From: Bradyrhizobium sp. AUGA SZCCT0158
Lineage (GTDB): Bacteria; Pseudomonadota; Alphaproteobacteria; Rhizobiales; Xanthobacteraceae
Direction: 5' to 3'
NCBI RefSeq assembly: GCF_018130065.1
Contig: NZ_JAFCME010000006.1
Span: 1 to 64,000 of the forward strand
Length of the DNA: 64,000 bases
Positions within the stretch are counted from its first letter, which is position 1. Every line of letters begins with the position of its first letter. The notes under the pieces were generated by a model. The model did not search any database. It saw only the letters and a list, made by a program, of their open reading frames with translations, and was not told where the DNA came from. The translations under genes were made by a program, and so were the position numbers. Below are positions 46,781 to 54,752 of this stretch, piece by piece.

Positions 46781-48073
46781 CTAGTGAAATCCGAACGAGT
46801 GCGGCAACCACAGCGAGATCGCCGGGATGTAGGTCACGAGCATCAGCACCGCGAACATCACGTAGTAGAACGGCCAGATCTCGCGCATGATGTCGTCCAC
46901 TGACACCTTGCCGATCGCGCAACCGACGAACAACGTCGTGCCCACCGGAGGCGTCAACAGGCCGATGCCGAGATTGAGCAGCATGACGATGCCGAAATGC
47001 ACGGGATCGATGCCGAAGCTCTTGACCACCGGCAGCAGGATCGGCGTGCAGATCAGCAACAGCGGCGCGAGATCGAGCGCGGTGCCCAGCACCAGCAGCA
47101 TGATGTTGAGCCACATCAGCAGCACGTATTTGTTGGCTGAAATCGCGACGAAGAATTCCGTCATCTTGGCGGGCATCTGCATCACGGCGGCAATGTAGCC
47201 GAAGCAGGATGCGGTGGCGACCAGTGTCAGCACCATGGCCACGGTCTGCAGCGTCCGGTAGGCCAGCTGCGGCAGTTCCGACCATTTGTAGTCGCGGTAG
47301 ATGAACATGGTGACGAAGAACGCCCAGACGCAGGCCACGGCGCCGGCCTCGATCGGCGTAAAGACGCCCGTGAGGATGCCGCCGAGCACGATCACCAGCG
47401 TCACGATGCCCCAGAGGGCTTCGACCAGCATTTTGGCGGCCTGCCGGATCGGCACCGGCTCGCCCTTCGGATGCTTGTCGCGATAGGCGTAGAACAAGCA
47501 CAACAGCATCAGCGAAAAGCCCAACAGCAAGCCGGGCAGGATTCCCGCCAGGAACAGGCTCGTGATCGAGACGACCCCGCCGGTCGCCAGCGAATAGATC
47601 ACGGCGTTGTGGCTCGGCGGAACGACGATGGCCTGCAGCGAGGCGCTGATGGTGACGTTGGTTGCGAAGACGCGGGGGTAACCCTTCTTGGCCATCTGCG
47701 GGATCATGACTGAGCCGATCGCGGACGTATCGGCGACGGAAGATCCGGAGATGCCGCTCATGATCGTGGTGGCAAGAATGTTGACTTGCGACAGCCCGCC
47801 GCGCATGCGCGTGAAGCCGACGATGACGGCGGCAAAGTCCACCAACCGCCGTGCCATGCCACCCTCGGCCATGATCGCCCCGGCGAGGACAAAAAACGGA
47901 ATGGTCAGCATCGATACCTTGCCGACGCCGCTGGCCAGTTGCTGCATGACCGCGGCGACCGGGAGGTCGATCCACAGCGCGCCGACCAGTGCGGACAGCG
48001 CCATAGCATAGGCGATCGGCATGCCGATGGCGAAGAACACACACATGCTGAGAAGGAGAACCGCGATATCCAT
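46781..48073 (-). CDS. TRAP transporter large permease (DctM type)
   Basis: A 430-residue, 12-helix membrane protein that energises TRAP uptake with the sodium gradient. It starts MDIAVLLLSMCVFFAIGMPIAYAMALSAL, and has the motifs IPFFVLAGAIMAEGGMARRLVDFA and SGISGSSVADTSAIGSVMIP. The last helices contain LLTPPVGTTLFVGCAIG. It is the third gene of a dctP-dctQ-dctM-like operon, starting 27 bases after the small permease. Substrate is unknown. Confidence 0.93.
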   Translation of the reverse strand: MDIAVLLLSMCVFFAIGMPIAYAMALSALVGALWIDLPVAAVMQQLASGVGKVSMLTIPFFVLAGAIMAEGGMARRLVDFAAVIVGFTRMRGGLSQVNILATTIMSGISGSSVADTSAIGSVMIPQMAKKGYPRVFATNVTISASLQAIVVPPSHNAVIYSLATGGVVSITSLFLAGILPGLLLGFSLMLLCLFYAYRDKHPKGEPVPIRQAAKMLVEALWGIVTLVIVLGGILTGVFTPIEAGAVACVWAFFVTMFIYRDYKWSELPQLAYRTLQTVAMVLTLVATASCFGYIAAVMQMPAKMTEFFVAISANKYVLLMWLNIMLLVLGTALDLAPLLLICTPILLPVVKSFGIDPVHFGIVMLLNLGIGLLTPPVGTTLFVGCAIGKVSVDDIMREIWPFYYVMFAVLMLVTYIPAISLWLPHSFGFH

Positions 48074-48099
48074 CGGACGTCCGTGCTGGAAGAGAAACG

Positions 48100-48642
48100 C
48101 TATTCGATAGGGACGTGGGGATCGCCGCCGCTTGACGGCGGAGGCCCGATGGTCAGCCGTTCGATCACGAACAGCAGCATCATCGCGCCGCTGATCGGGA
48201 TCGGCAGGTAAGTGATGCCGACGGAAAGCCAGGGAAACTCATCGACTGAATTCCCCCAGGTCGCCAGCGCGAGCTTCATGCCCCACACCACCATGAAAAC
48301 CGCCACGGCACCCATCAGCAGCTCACTGATCACGGCGGCCGCCCCGCGCAGGCGAGGGGGCAGGAGATCGGTGCCCACGGTCATGTTCATGTGGATGCGC
48401 TGGCGATAGCAATTCGCGGCGCCGATGAAGGTGATGCCGACCGTCAGCAAGACGGCCAGCGGCTCGGGCCAGGACGAGGCGCTGTTCAGGACATAGCGGG
48501 TGTAAACCGCCCAGGGAATGATCGCGGAGACCAGGACCAGCGCCACGCACGCAATCGCGGCGGCGGTCCAGTAGACCGCATTCATGGCGCTGCGGAACAG
48601 CCCGGCTCCGGGATCGCCGGCCACGCCGGACTGCGTAGTCAT
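48100..48642 (-). CDS. TRAP transporter small permease (DctQ type)
   Basis: A 180-residue four-helix membrane protein of the DctQ family. Helix positions are about 19-40, 55-75, 100-120 and 140-162. It has SASSWPEPLAVLLTVGITFIGAANCYRQRIHMNMTVG and GITYLPIPISGAMMLLFVIE. It sits between the binding-protein and large-permease genes, with 10- and 26-base gaps. Together with these it forms one transporter. Confidence 0.88.
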   Translation of the reverse strand: MTTQSGVAGDPGAGLFRSAMNAVYWTAAAIACVALVLVSAIIPWAVYTRYVLNSASSWPEPLAVLLTVGITFIGAANCYRQRIHMNMTVGTDLLPPRLRGAAAVISELLMGAVAVFMVVWGMKLALATWGNSVDEFPWLSVGITYLPIPISGAMMLLFVIERLTIGPPPSSGGDPHVPIE

Positions 48643-48652
48643 TCGCCAAGCC

Positions 48653-49660
48653 CTACTTCACGGCGTCGATGCGCTTGACCATCTCGGCGTATTTGGCGCC
48701 GTACTTGTCCCACACCGGCTTGACCGCATCGCGCCAGGGCTTCTTGTCGACGTCCATGATCATCTCGGTGCCGGCGGCCTTCATTTTGTCGATCGCGACT
48801 TTCTCCGCCTCGTGCCACAGCACCCGCTGTTCGGCCTGGCATTCCTTCGACAGCTTCTTGATCAGCGCCTGATCCGCAGGCGTCAGCTTCTGCCACGAGA
48901 TCTTCGAGAAGACGAGCAGTTCGGGGATGATCAGGTGCTCGGTCATGGTGAAGTATTTTGCCACCTGATTGTGGTTCTGGGCGATGAAGGAGGGCGGGTT
49001 GTTCTCCGCGCCGTCGATCACGCCGGTCTGCATCGAACTGAAGACCTGGTCGAAGCCCAGGGCGACACCGTTGCCGCCAAGCGCGTTCATCGTATCGACG
49101 AACAGCGGGTTGCCCATCATGCGGACCTTGAGGCCCTTCAAATCCGCCATCGTCTTGATCGGCCGTTTGCTGTTGTAGATGTTGCGCGAGCCCGCATTCA
49201 TCCAGCACAGTGCGATCAGATTGGTCTTCTCGTTCGCCGAAATCTTCGCCAGCAGCTCGTCGCCGATCTCACCATCGATCACCGCTTCCATGTGCTTGGA
49301 ATCGCGGAACACGAACGGCATGTTGAAGACATTGACGTCGTCCACGACCGGGCCGACGGCGCCGACGGAAATCCGCGCCATCTGCAGCGCGCCGAGCTGG
49401 GCCTGCTCGATCATCTCCTTTTCGCCGCCAAGCTGCATCGACGGGAACATCTGAATGGTAAGGCGGCCGTCGGTGGCTTTTTCCAGCTTCTTGCCCATGC
49501 GCACCACGGCTTCGACCGTCGGGTAGCCGAGCGGATGAACGTCCGATGCTCTGATGACCATCTTGGTCTGGGCAAACGCGCGTCCCGCACTGCCGATGCC
49601 GCCCGTGGCAGCCAAAGCAAACGTCGCGGCGCCAGCTCCGAGAAAATCTCTTCGCTTCAT
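48653..49660 (-). CDS. TRAP transporter substrate-binding protein (DctP type)
   Basis: A 335-residue periplasmic binding protein. The N-terminus MKRRDFLGAGAATFALAATGG carries a twin-arginine-like motif (KRRDFLG). Typical DctP features include DVHPLGYPTVEAVVRMGKKLEKATDGRLTIQMFPSMQLGGEKEMIEQ and LKGLKVRMMGNPLFVDTMNALGGNGVAL. Q-T-G-V-I-D-G-A-E-N follows. It is the first gene of the operon. GAGGGAGG lies about six bases before the ATG on the coding strand, and a palindrome upstream may be its operator. Confidence 0.92.
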   Translation of the reverse strand: MKRRDFLGAGAATFALAATGGIGSAGRAFAQTKMVIRASDVHPLGYPTVEAVVRMGKKLEKATDGRLTIQMFPSMQLGGEKEMIEQAQLGALQMARISVGAVGPVVDDVNVFNMPFVFRDSKHMEAVIDGEIGDELLAKISANEKTNLIALCWMNAGSRNIYNSKRPIKTMADLKGLKVRMMGNPLFVDTMNALGGNGVALGFDQVFSSMQTGVIDGAENNPPSFIAQNHNQVAKYFTMTEHLIIPELLVFSKISWQKLTPADQALIKKLSKECQAEQRVLWHEAEKVAIDKMKAAGTEMIMDVDKKPWRDAVKPVWDKYGAKYAEMVKRIDAVK

Positions 49661-49787
49661 GATCGTCCTCCCTCGATGTTTTATTTGTCGTTGCCGGCAT
49701 CGTTGGCCGACAGCCTTATTTTCCTGATTAGACTATGCAGCCCGGATTGGCGAAGTAAACAGGGACCGATGCCGCGACAGATTAATT

Positions 49788-49816
49788 ATTGGATCGAATG
49801 ATCCATTGATTGGATG
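49788..49816. promoter_or_regulatory. Operator-like repeat cluster upstream of the TRAP operon
   Basis: A palindrome TGGATC-GAAT-GATCCA (49790-49805) sits within three ATTGGAT/ATCCAT-like half-sites, the third at 49809-49815. It is 128 bases upstream of the dctP start and 76 bases past the nitrile hydratase operon end. FCD-type GntR regulators often bind ATTGGATC-like sites, but no regulator gene is in the window. Confidence 0.45.
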
Positions 49817-49891
49817 GTTCAGGCACCGTCGGCCGATCGCGGGCGATCGACGCGTTGGAAATGACGGGCCTCAAAGGGCGCAGACGCGAGG

Positions 49892-50275
49892 CTAACCGAA
49901 ATCACCCGGCGTCAGCTCGATCGGCGCACCATGCGGGGTGCGGTCGGCAGCGTGATCCCACGCGTCGCGATAGCGGTGCAGGACATCCGACGTCGTGACG
50001 CCCTTGGCGGCGACCAGCGTCTCCAGCGTCGCCAGCCAGTGCTGGTAATAGGTCTCGCCCGTATCGGGATCGCCGGCGGCCTGGGCGCGCTTGATCTCTG
50101 AGCCCAGCGTCTCCGCCCATTCCTTCCAGGTGAACACCCCGGCCTCGTGCAGTGCGAGCGCCATGGCGAAGGCGCGGGCCTCCCAGGGCTCCCGGAACAC
50201 CGGGCCATCCTCGTCGCGGGGCACGCCGGGGACGGCAACGGCCGCCCGCATCGCCTGTTGCGGGGTCAAATTCAT
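49892..50275 (-). CDS. Nitrile hydratase accessory protein
   Basis: A 127-residue protein. It has FREPWEARAFAMALALHEAGVFTWKEWAETLGSEI and YYQHWLATLETLVAAKGV, which are shared with the beta-subunit N-terminal region and are typical of the small activator (P14K-like) encoded after nthA-nthB. Activators of the cobalt enzymes carry out alpha-subunit swapping to load cobalt. Its ATG overlaps the beta-subunit stop, giving tight coupling. Confidence 0.85.
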   Translation of the reverse strand: MNLTPQQAMRAAVAVPGVPRDEDGPVFREPWEARAFAMALALHEAGVFTWKEWAETLGSEIKRAQAAGDPDTGETYYQHWLATLETLVAAKGVTTSDVLHRYRDAWDHAADRTPHGAPIELTPGDFG

Positions 50276-50934
50276 CACGCGCGCTCCAGATAGGATTCCC
50301 AGGCGTCGACTGAAATGCTGAGCGTCGGGTCGGTGTCCTTGCCCCACAATTCCGGTCCGTCGAACCGCACGGTGTAGAGCCATTGCGGGTTCTCGCCGAC
50401 GCCGAGCGAATTGAGATCGGCAAACACATGGCACCCGTGATTGAGCTCGATCGTGCCGAGATGCCCGCGGACATATTGCGGCAGCCGCGTATGCGTCTGC
50501 GGATGGATCTCTTTCATCCGCACCGTTTCGCCGACCGCGAACAGCGCAGGCGACGTTGCCGGGCGTTCGGTCGAGGCGCCACGCCGGATCGTCGGCACGA
50601 CGTCCTGCGGGGGCAGGGTCTTGACGTCGGGCTTGGGCGGCGAGAGCACCTTGCCGGCCTCGATTTCCTCTGATGTCACCAGTCCGCGTTCGATCATCAA
50701 CGTTTCCAGACCGGCCAGCCAGATCTGGAAATAGCTCTTGCTGAGGTAATCCTCGGGCGGACGGTTCTCGCGCGCAAAGCGCGACATGTCGATGTTCCAG
50801 CCGCCGGGACGCGACATCGCGACCGTCAGCGCGAACGCGCGGCGCTCCCATTCGCCATGAAACACCGGCTCGTTCGGCTCGGGCACGACGGGGCCAAAGC
50901 CCTTGGCGCCGCCCATGTCATGCGCGCCGTCCAT
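50275..50934 (-). CDS. nthB: Nitrile hydratase subunit beta
   Basis: A 219-residue beta subunit. It starts [56 protein letters not shown], the family hallmark, and continues with YYLSKSYF-like YLSKSYFQIWLAGLETLM. The C-terminal SH3-like barrel has VRMKEIHPQTHTRLPQYVRGHLGTIELNHGCHVFADLNSLG. It stops one base into the next gene and its start overlaps the alpha stop, so all three are one operon. Beta residues help to shape the metal-site entrance. Confidence 0.95.
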   Translation of the reverse strand: MDGAHDMGGAKGFGPVVPEPNEPVFHGEWERRAFALTVAMSRPGGWNIDMSRFARENRPPEDYLSKSYFQIWLAGLETLMIERGLVTSEEIEAGKVLSPPKPDVKTLPPQDVVPTIRRGASTERPATSPALFAVGETVRMKEIHPQTHTRLPQYVRGHLGTIELNHGCHVFADLNSLGVGENPQWLYTVRFDGPELWGKDTDPTLSISVDAWESYLERA

Positions 50935-51581
50935 CAGGCGGTCTCGCCGGGCTGTTTCGGCAGTCCGGTGCCGATCATGCTGTCGCGGGTGACGAGTTCG
51001 GCGAGCTGCTCGGCGCTCCAGCCTTCGGTGCCTTTGGGCCGCATCGGCAACACGAGGTAGCGGATTTCAGCGGTGGAATCCCAGACGCGGATCTTTGTCG
51101 TTTCGGGCAGGGCGACACCAAAATCCTGCAACACGCCGCGCGGATCGGAGACCGCGCGGGAACGATAGGGCGCGGATTTGTACCACACCGGCGGCAGCCC
51201 GAGCACCGGATGCGGATAGCAGGAGCAGAGCGTGCAGACGACCATGTTGTGCTGTTCGGGTGTGTTCTCGACCACCACCATGTGCTCGCCTTGTCGCCCG
51301 CTATAGTCGAGCTCGGCGATCGCCGCCGTCGCATCCTTCATCAGCCGCGCGTGATAGGCCGGATCGCTCCAGGCTTTTGCGACGACGCGGATGCCGTTGC
51401 GCGGACCGATCTTCTTTTCATACAGGTCGATCAGAAGATCGAGCGACGCCGGATCGACATAGCCCTTTTCGGTCAGGATCGATTCCAGCGCGCGCACGCG
51501 CAGCTCGGTCTCCGACAATTCCGAATGGTCGTGATCGTGGTGGTGATGATGGTCGTGGTGATCGTGGTCATGGCCTGTCAT
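50934..51581 (-). CDS. nthA: Cobalt-type nitrile hydratase subunit alpha with His/Asp N-terminus
   Basis: A 215-residue alpha subunit that carries the catalytic metal. The site is CTLCSC at residues 116-121, and Thr in the third place (not Ser) is the mark of the cobalt rather than iron class. [25 protein letters not shown] and [23 protein letters not shown] are also conserved. Residues 4-19 consist only of His (11) and Asp (5), an extension not needed for catalysis that may bind cobalt or nickel. The ribosome site before the ATG is weak. The divergent outer-membrane gene begins 62 bases away. Confidence 0.94.
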   Translation of the reverse strand: MTGHDHDHHDHHHHHDHDHSELSETELRVRALESILTEKGYVDPASLDLLIDLYEKKIGPRNGIRVVAKAWSDPAYHARLMKDATAAIAELDYSGRQGEHMVVVENTPEQHNMVVCTLCSCYPHPVLGLPPVWYKSAPYRSRAVSDPRGVLQDFGVALPETTKIRVWDSTAEIRYLVLPMRPKGTEGWSAEQLAELVTRDSMIGTGLPKQPGETA

Positions 51582-51643
51582 GCGGCCAAGATAGTCGCAG
51601 AATCCGGGCTATGTCGAGGCGAAGACTCAGCTAGCATCTGGCC

Positions 51644-52411
51644 ATGGGGATTGGGGCGGGGCGCATCGCAACATTGGCGGCAGCGGCCATTTCGGCTTGG
51701 CTTTGGCTTCCGGCTGGCGATGCGCGCGCCGCCAACGGCGCCTATGCGGTCGACGCCGCCGACATTGCCGAGTCCGGATCCTGCAAGGTCGAGAGCTGGC
51801 TGCAGGCGGCGACCAACACGGATTTCACAGCCGTGGCCAATCCATCCTGCGCGGTCAATATTTTCAGGCCGGTGGAATTAAGCATGCAGACCGTCCGGTC
51901 GCGCAGCGACGGCGACTGGAGCACCAGCCTCACGCCCAAGGCCAAGTGGAACTTCATTCCGACCGGCGTGGGAAGGTTCGGCCTGTCGTTTTATGCAGGC
52001 GGATCATTCGATGCGTTGACCGGAGATAACCTTACCGCGTTCGCGGTCGTGCCAGTGACGTACAGGCTGTCCGAGACGATGCGGATCAATCTCAACGGCG
52101 GCTGGATGTGGGACCGCGTGGCCGACCGGCATTACCTGGTCTATGGCGCCGGCTTTGACTGGAAACTCTCGGACACGTTGCAGTGGACCATCGAAGCGTT
52201 CGGCCAGGCCGGCCAGTCGGACGAGCCCAGCGCGATCCGGCCGCGGTTTCAGACCGGCATTCGCTACCGGCCGAACGACATATTCTCGGTCGACCTGATC
52301 TTTGGCCACAATATATCGGGCGAAAACGCCAACTGGATCACGCTTGGCACCACGATCCGCTTTCCGGTGCCGGGAGGCAAACCCGACCATCAGCGTACCG
52401 GCCATTTGTGA
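51644..52411 (+). CDS. Outer membrane beta-barrel protein (transporter-like)
   Basis: A 255-residue protein with an N-terminal signal (LAAAAISAWLWLPAGDARA). The mature part has amphipathic beta strands alternating with turns (WSTSLTPKAKWNFIPTGVGRFGLSFYAGGSFDA; MRINLNGGWMWDRVADRHYLVYGAGFDWKL), and a C-terminal strand region NWITLGTTIRFPV. It resembles barrels of the MetA/phenol-degradation transport type, but the match is by pattern only. It diverges from nthA and precedes the enoyl-CoA hydratase gene, so it could admit substrates for that block. Confidence 0.6.
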   Translation: MGIGAGRIATLAAAAISAWLWLPAGDARAANGAYAVDAADIAESGSCKVESWLQAATNTDFTAVANPSCAVNIFRPVELSMQTVRSRSDGDWSTSLTPKAKWNFIPTGVGRFGLSFYAGGSFDALTGDNLTAFAVVPVTYRLSETMRINLNGGWMWDRVADRHYLVYGAGFDWKLSDTLQWTIEAFGQAGQSDEPSAIRPRFQTGIRYRPNDIFSVDLIFGHNISGENANWITLGTTIRFPVPGGKPDHQRTGHL

Positions 52412-52527
52412 GCTCAGACGCTGCCGGTTGCACCGCCGGGCAGGAGGGGCCGGCATGCAAACAGCGCGCGGGCCGACCGCGCATTTGTGCGCTAAGGTTC
52501 TCAAAAATAACGGCAGGGAGACGCCGC

Positions 52528-53334
52528 TTGACCGGGTTTGTCACCATTGAAAAAGGCCTTGGGCCTGACGGCCGCATCGCGGTCGTACGTTTCGACCGCG
52601 GCGATGGCATCAACGCGATGTCGCCGGAGGCGATGCGCCAGCTTACCGATGCCGCCCGCAGTTTTGAGGATGACGGCGCGACCTCGGTCGTGGTGCTGAC
52701 AGGCGCCGCCAAGGCGTTCACGGCCGGCTTCGATCTCAAGGACCCCGAGGGTCGGGCGCGGAAAACCATGGACCTCGGCACCCTGCGCCGCCATCTGAAG
52801 CTCGGTCCGCGCCTGACGCGGGCCTGGCAGGACATGGAACAGATCACGATCGGCGCCATCGAAGGCTTCTGCGTCGGCGGCGGCGTCGCGCTGGCGGTGG
52901 CGCTGGATTTCCGCGTCATGGCCCGCGACGCCCACATGCGCGTGCCCGAGATCGGGCTCGGCATGAACATGAGCTGGCAGAGCGTGCCGCGCATGCTGCA
53001 CCTGATGGGACCGGCCCGGACCAAGCAGGCCGTGGTCCTGGCCGACCACCGCATCACCGCAGCCGAGGCCTATGAATGGCGGCTGGTCGAGGAGGTCGCC
53101 GAACCCGGCCAGGCGTTCGACGCCGCCATGGCGCTCGCGGCCAAGGTCGCCGCCCAGCCGCCGCTGTCGGTCGCCATGACCAAGCTGACCGTCAACCGGC
53201 TCACCCACGCGCTCGACGATCTCACCAGCCACATGGACGTCGACCAGTTCGCGCTGGCGAGCCTGAGCGAAGATCACAAGGAAGGTGTCGCGGCGTTCCT
53301 GGAGCGGCGGAAGCCGACGTTCAAAGGACGATAG
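52528..53334 (+). CDS. Enoyl-CoA hydratase/isomerase family protein
   Basis: A 268-residue crotonase-fold protein. It has VVVLTGAAKAFTAGFDLKD (oxyanion region), AIEGFCVGGGVALAVALDFRVMARDAHMRVPEIGLGMNMSWQSVPRML and EAYEWRLVEEVA. The first catalytic Glu position seems to be in PEIGLG. It starts at TTG with CAGGGAG at 52514-52520, which fixes that start; an upstream in-frame extension is unsupported. It is followed by a TRAP system. Hydration or other acyl-CoA chemistry is likely, but not exactly defined. Confidence 0.86.
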   Translation: MTGFVTIEKGLGPDGRIAVVRFDRGDGINAMSPEAMRQLTDAARSFEDDGATSVVVLTGAAKAFTAGFDLKDPEGRARKTMDLGTLRRHLKLGPRLTRAWQDMEQITIGAIEGFCVGGGVALAVALDFRVMARDAHMRVPEIGLGMNMSWQSVPRMLHLMGPARTKQAVVLADHRITAAEAYEWRLVEEVAEPGQAFDAAMALAAKVAAQPPLSVAMTKLTVNRLTHALDDLTSHMDVDQFALASLSEDHKEGVAAFLERRKPTFKGR

Positions 53335-53674
53335 GAATGGGCTTCGAGCGGCATAGCCGTGCCGCCTCGTGCCTGATGCGCAATATCCTAGATTCGCATA
53401 AGGTATATTATGGAATATTTATATCTACAATTAGATCAGATATTTAGCGCGAATTCCTTCTAAGCCAGATCAGATTGGCCCGGCTTTTCGATCTAGAGCG
53501 CAGCCTCAGACAGCCGGCAAAAGCCAACGCATGACTGCTCGCGGCTGCGTCCCGAAAACCGATATTGCCGCGGCCGGCGGACGCTGCAATAAGCCGCCCC
53601 GGCGAGATCGCTCGCAGCATCCGGTCCGCATGGGATCGGGTCTCAAGAACAACAACCCTCAAGGGAGAAACCAG
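53335..53674. promoter_or_regulatory. AT-rich leader of the second TRAP operon
   Basis: This 340-base gap contains a notably AT-rich segment, about 53381-53450, in a GC-rich genome. Inside is an inverted pair ATATT/AATAT around ATGG (53405-53418). AGATCAGAT occurs twice (53433-53441 and 53467-53475). It probably holds the promoter and operator of the downstream transporter genes. No gene is credible here. Confidence 0.5.
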
Positions 53675-54694
53675 ATGAGTTTTTCACGACGCACGCTTCT
53701 CAAGGCATCCGCTGCGTCAGCGGTTTTGGGTGGCATCGGCGCCCCGTTCGTGGCGCGCGCCCAGACCGCCGAATTCACCTACAAATACGCCAACAATCTC
53801 CCGGACGGCCATCCGTTGAACGCCCGCGCCAAGGAGATGGCGGCGGCGATCAAGGCCGAAACCAATGGCCGGTTCGACCTGCAGATTTTCCCCAACAACC
53901 AGCTCGGTTCCGACACAGACATGCTGAGCCAGATCAGGTCCGGCGGCGTCGAGTTTTTCACGCTGTCAGGCCTGATCCTGGCGACGCTGGTGCCGGCGGC
54001 GTCCATCAGCGGCATCGGCTTCGCATTCCCGGATTACGACACGGTCTGGAAGGCCATGGATGGCGGGCTGGGCGCCTATGTCCGCGGCGAGATCACCAAG
54101 GCCAACCTCGTGGTCATGGACAAGATCTGGGACAACGGGTTCCGCCAGACCACGTCGTCGAGCAAGCCGATCAACGGGCCTGAGGACCTCAAGGGCTTCA
54201 AGATCCGGGTGCCGGTTTCGCCGCTCTGGACCTCGATGTTTAGGGCGTTCGATGCGGCGCCCGCCTCGATCAATTTCAGCGAGGTCTATTCCGCGCTGCA
54301 GACCAAGATCGTCGAGGGCCAGGAAAACCCGCTGGCGATCATCTCGACCGCCAAGCTCTACGAGGTGCAAAAGTTCTGTTCGCTGACCAACCACATGTGG
54401 GACGGCTTCTGGTTCTTGGCCAACCGCCGCGCGTGGGAAAAACTCCCGGAGGATGTCCGGACCATCGTCGCCAAAAACATCAACGCCGCGGGCGTCAAGG
54501 AACGCGAAGACGTCGCCAAGCTCAATGCCGGACTGCAGCAGGAATTGGCCGGCAAAGGCCTTGCGTTCAACCAGCCCAATGTCACGCCGTTCCGCGACAA
54601 ACTTCGCTCGGCCGGCTTCTATGCGGAATGGAAGGGCAAATACGGTGAACAGGCCTGGGAGCTGCTGGAAAAGTCCGTCGGCAAGCTGTCGTAG
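53675..54694 (+). CDS. TRAP transporter substrate-binding protein (second system)
   Basis: A 339-residue DctP-type binding protein. The N-terminus MSFSRRTLLKASAASAVLGG is a twin-arginine signal. The core has NNLPDGHPLNARAKEMAAAIKAETNGRFDLQIFPNNQLGSDTDMLSQIRSGGVEFF and INGPEDLKGFKIRVPVSPLWTSMFRAFDAAPASI with the conserved ligand Arg. QTKIVEGQENPLAII is the family motif. AAGGGAG lies eight bases before the ATG. It is followed after 58 bases by its fused permease gene. Confidence 0.93.
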   Translation: MSFSRRTLLKASAASAVLGGIGAPFVARAQTAEFTYKYANNLPDGHPLNARAKEMAAAIKAETNGRFDLQIFPNNQLGSDTDMLSQIRSGGVEFFTLSGLILATLVPAASISGIGFAFPDYDTVWKAMDGGLGAYVRGEITKANLVVMDKIWDNGFRQTTSSSKPINGPEDLKGFKIRVPVSPLWTSMFRAFDAAPASINFSEVYSALQTKIVEGQENPLAIISTAKLYEVQKFCSLTNHMWDGFWFLANRRAWEKLPEDVRTIVAKNINAAGVKEREDVAKLNAGLQQELAGKGLAFNQPNVTPFRDKLRSAGFYAEWKGKYGEQAWELLEKSVGKLS

Positions 54695-54752
54695 CCGGAT
54701 AGGGGTCACCCCTATCCTGTCTTTGGTTCATGCTGTGGTGCAGGGCGCTGCG

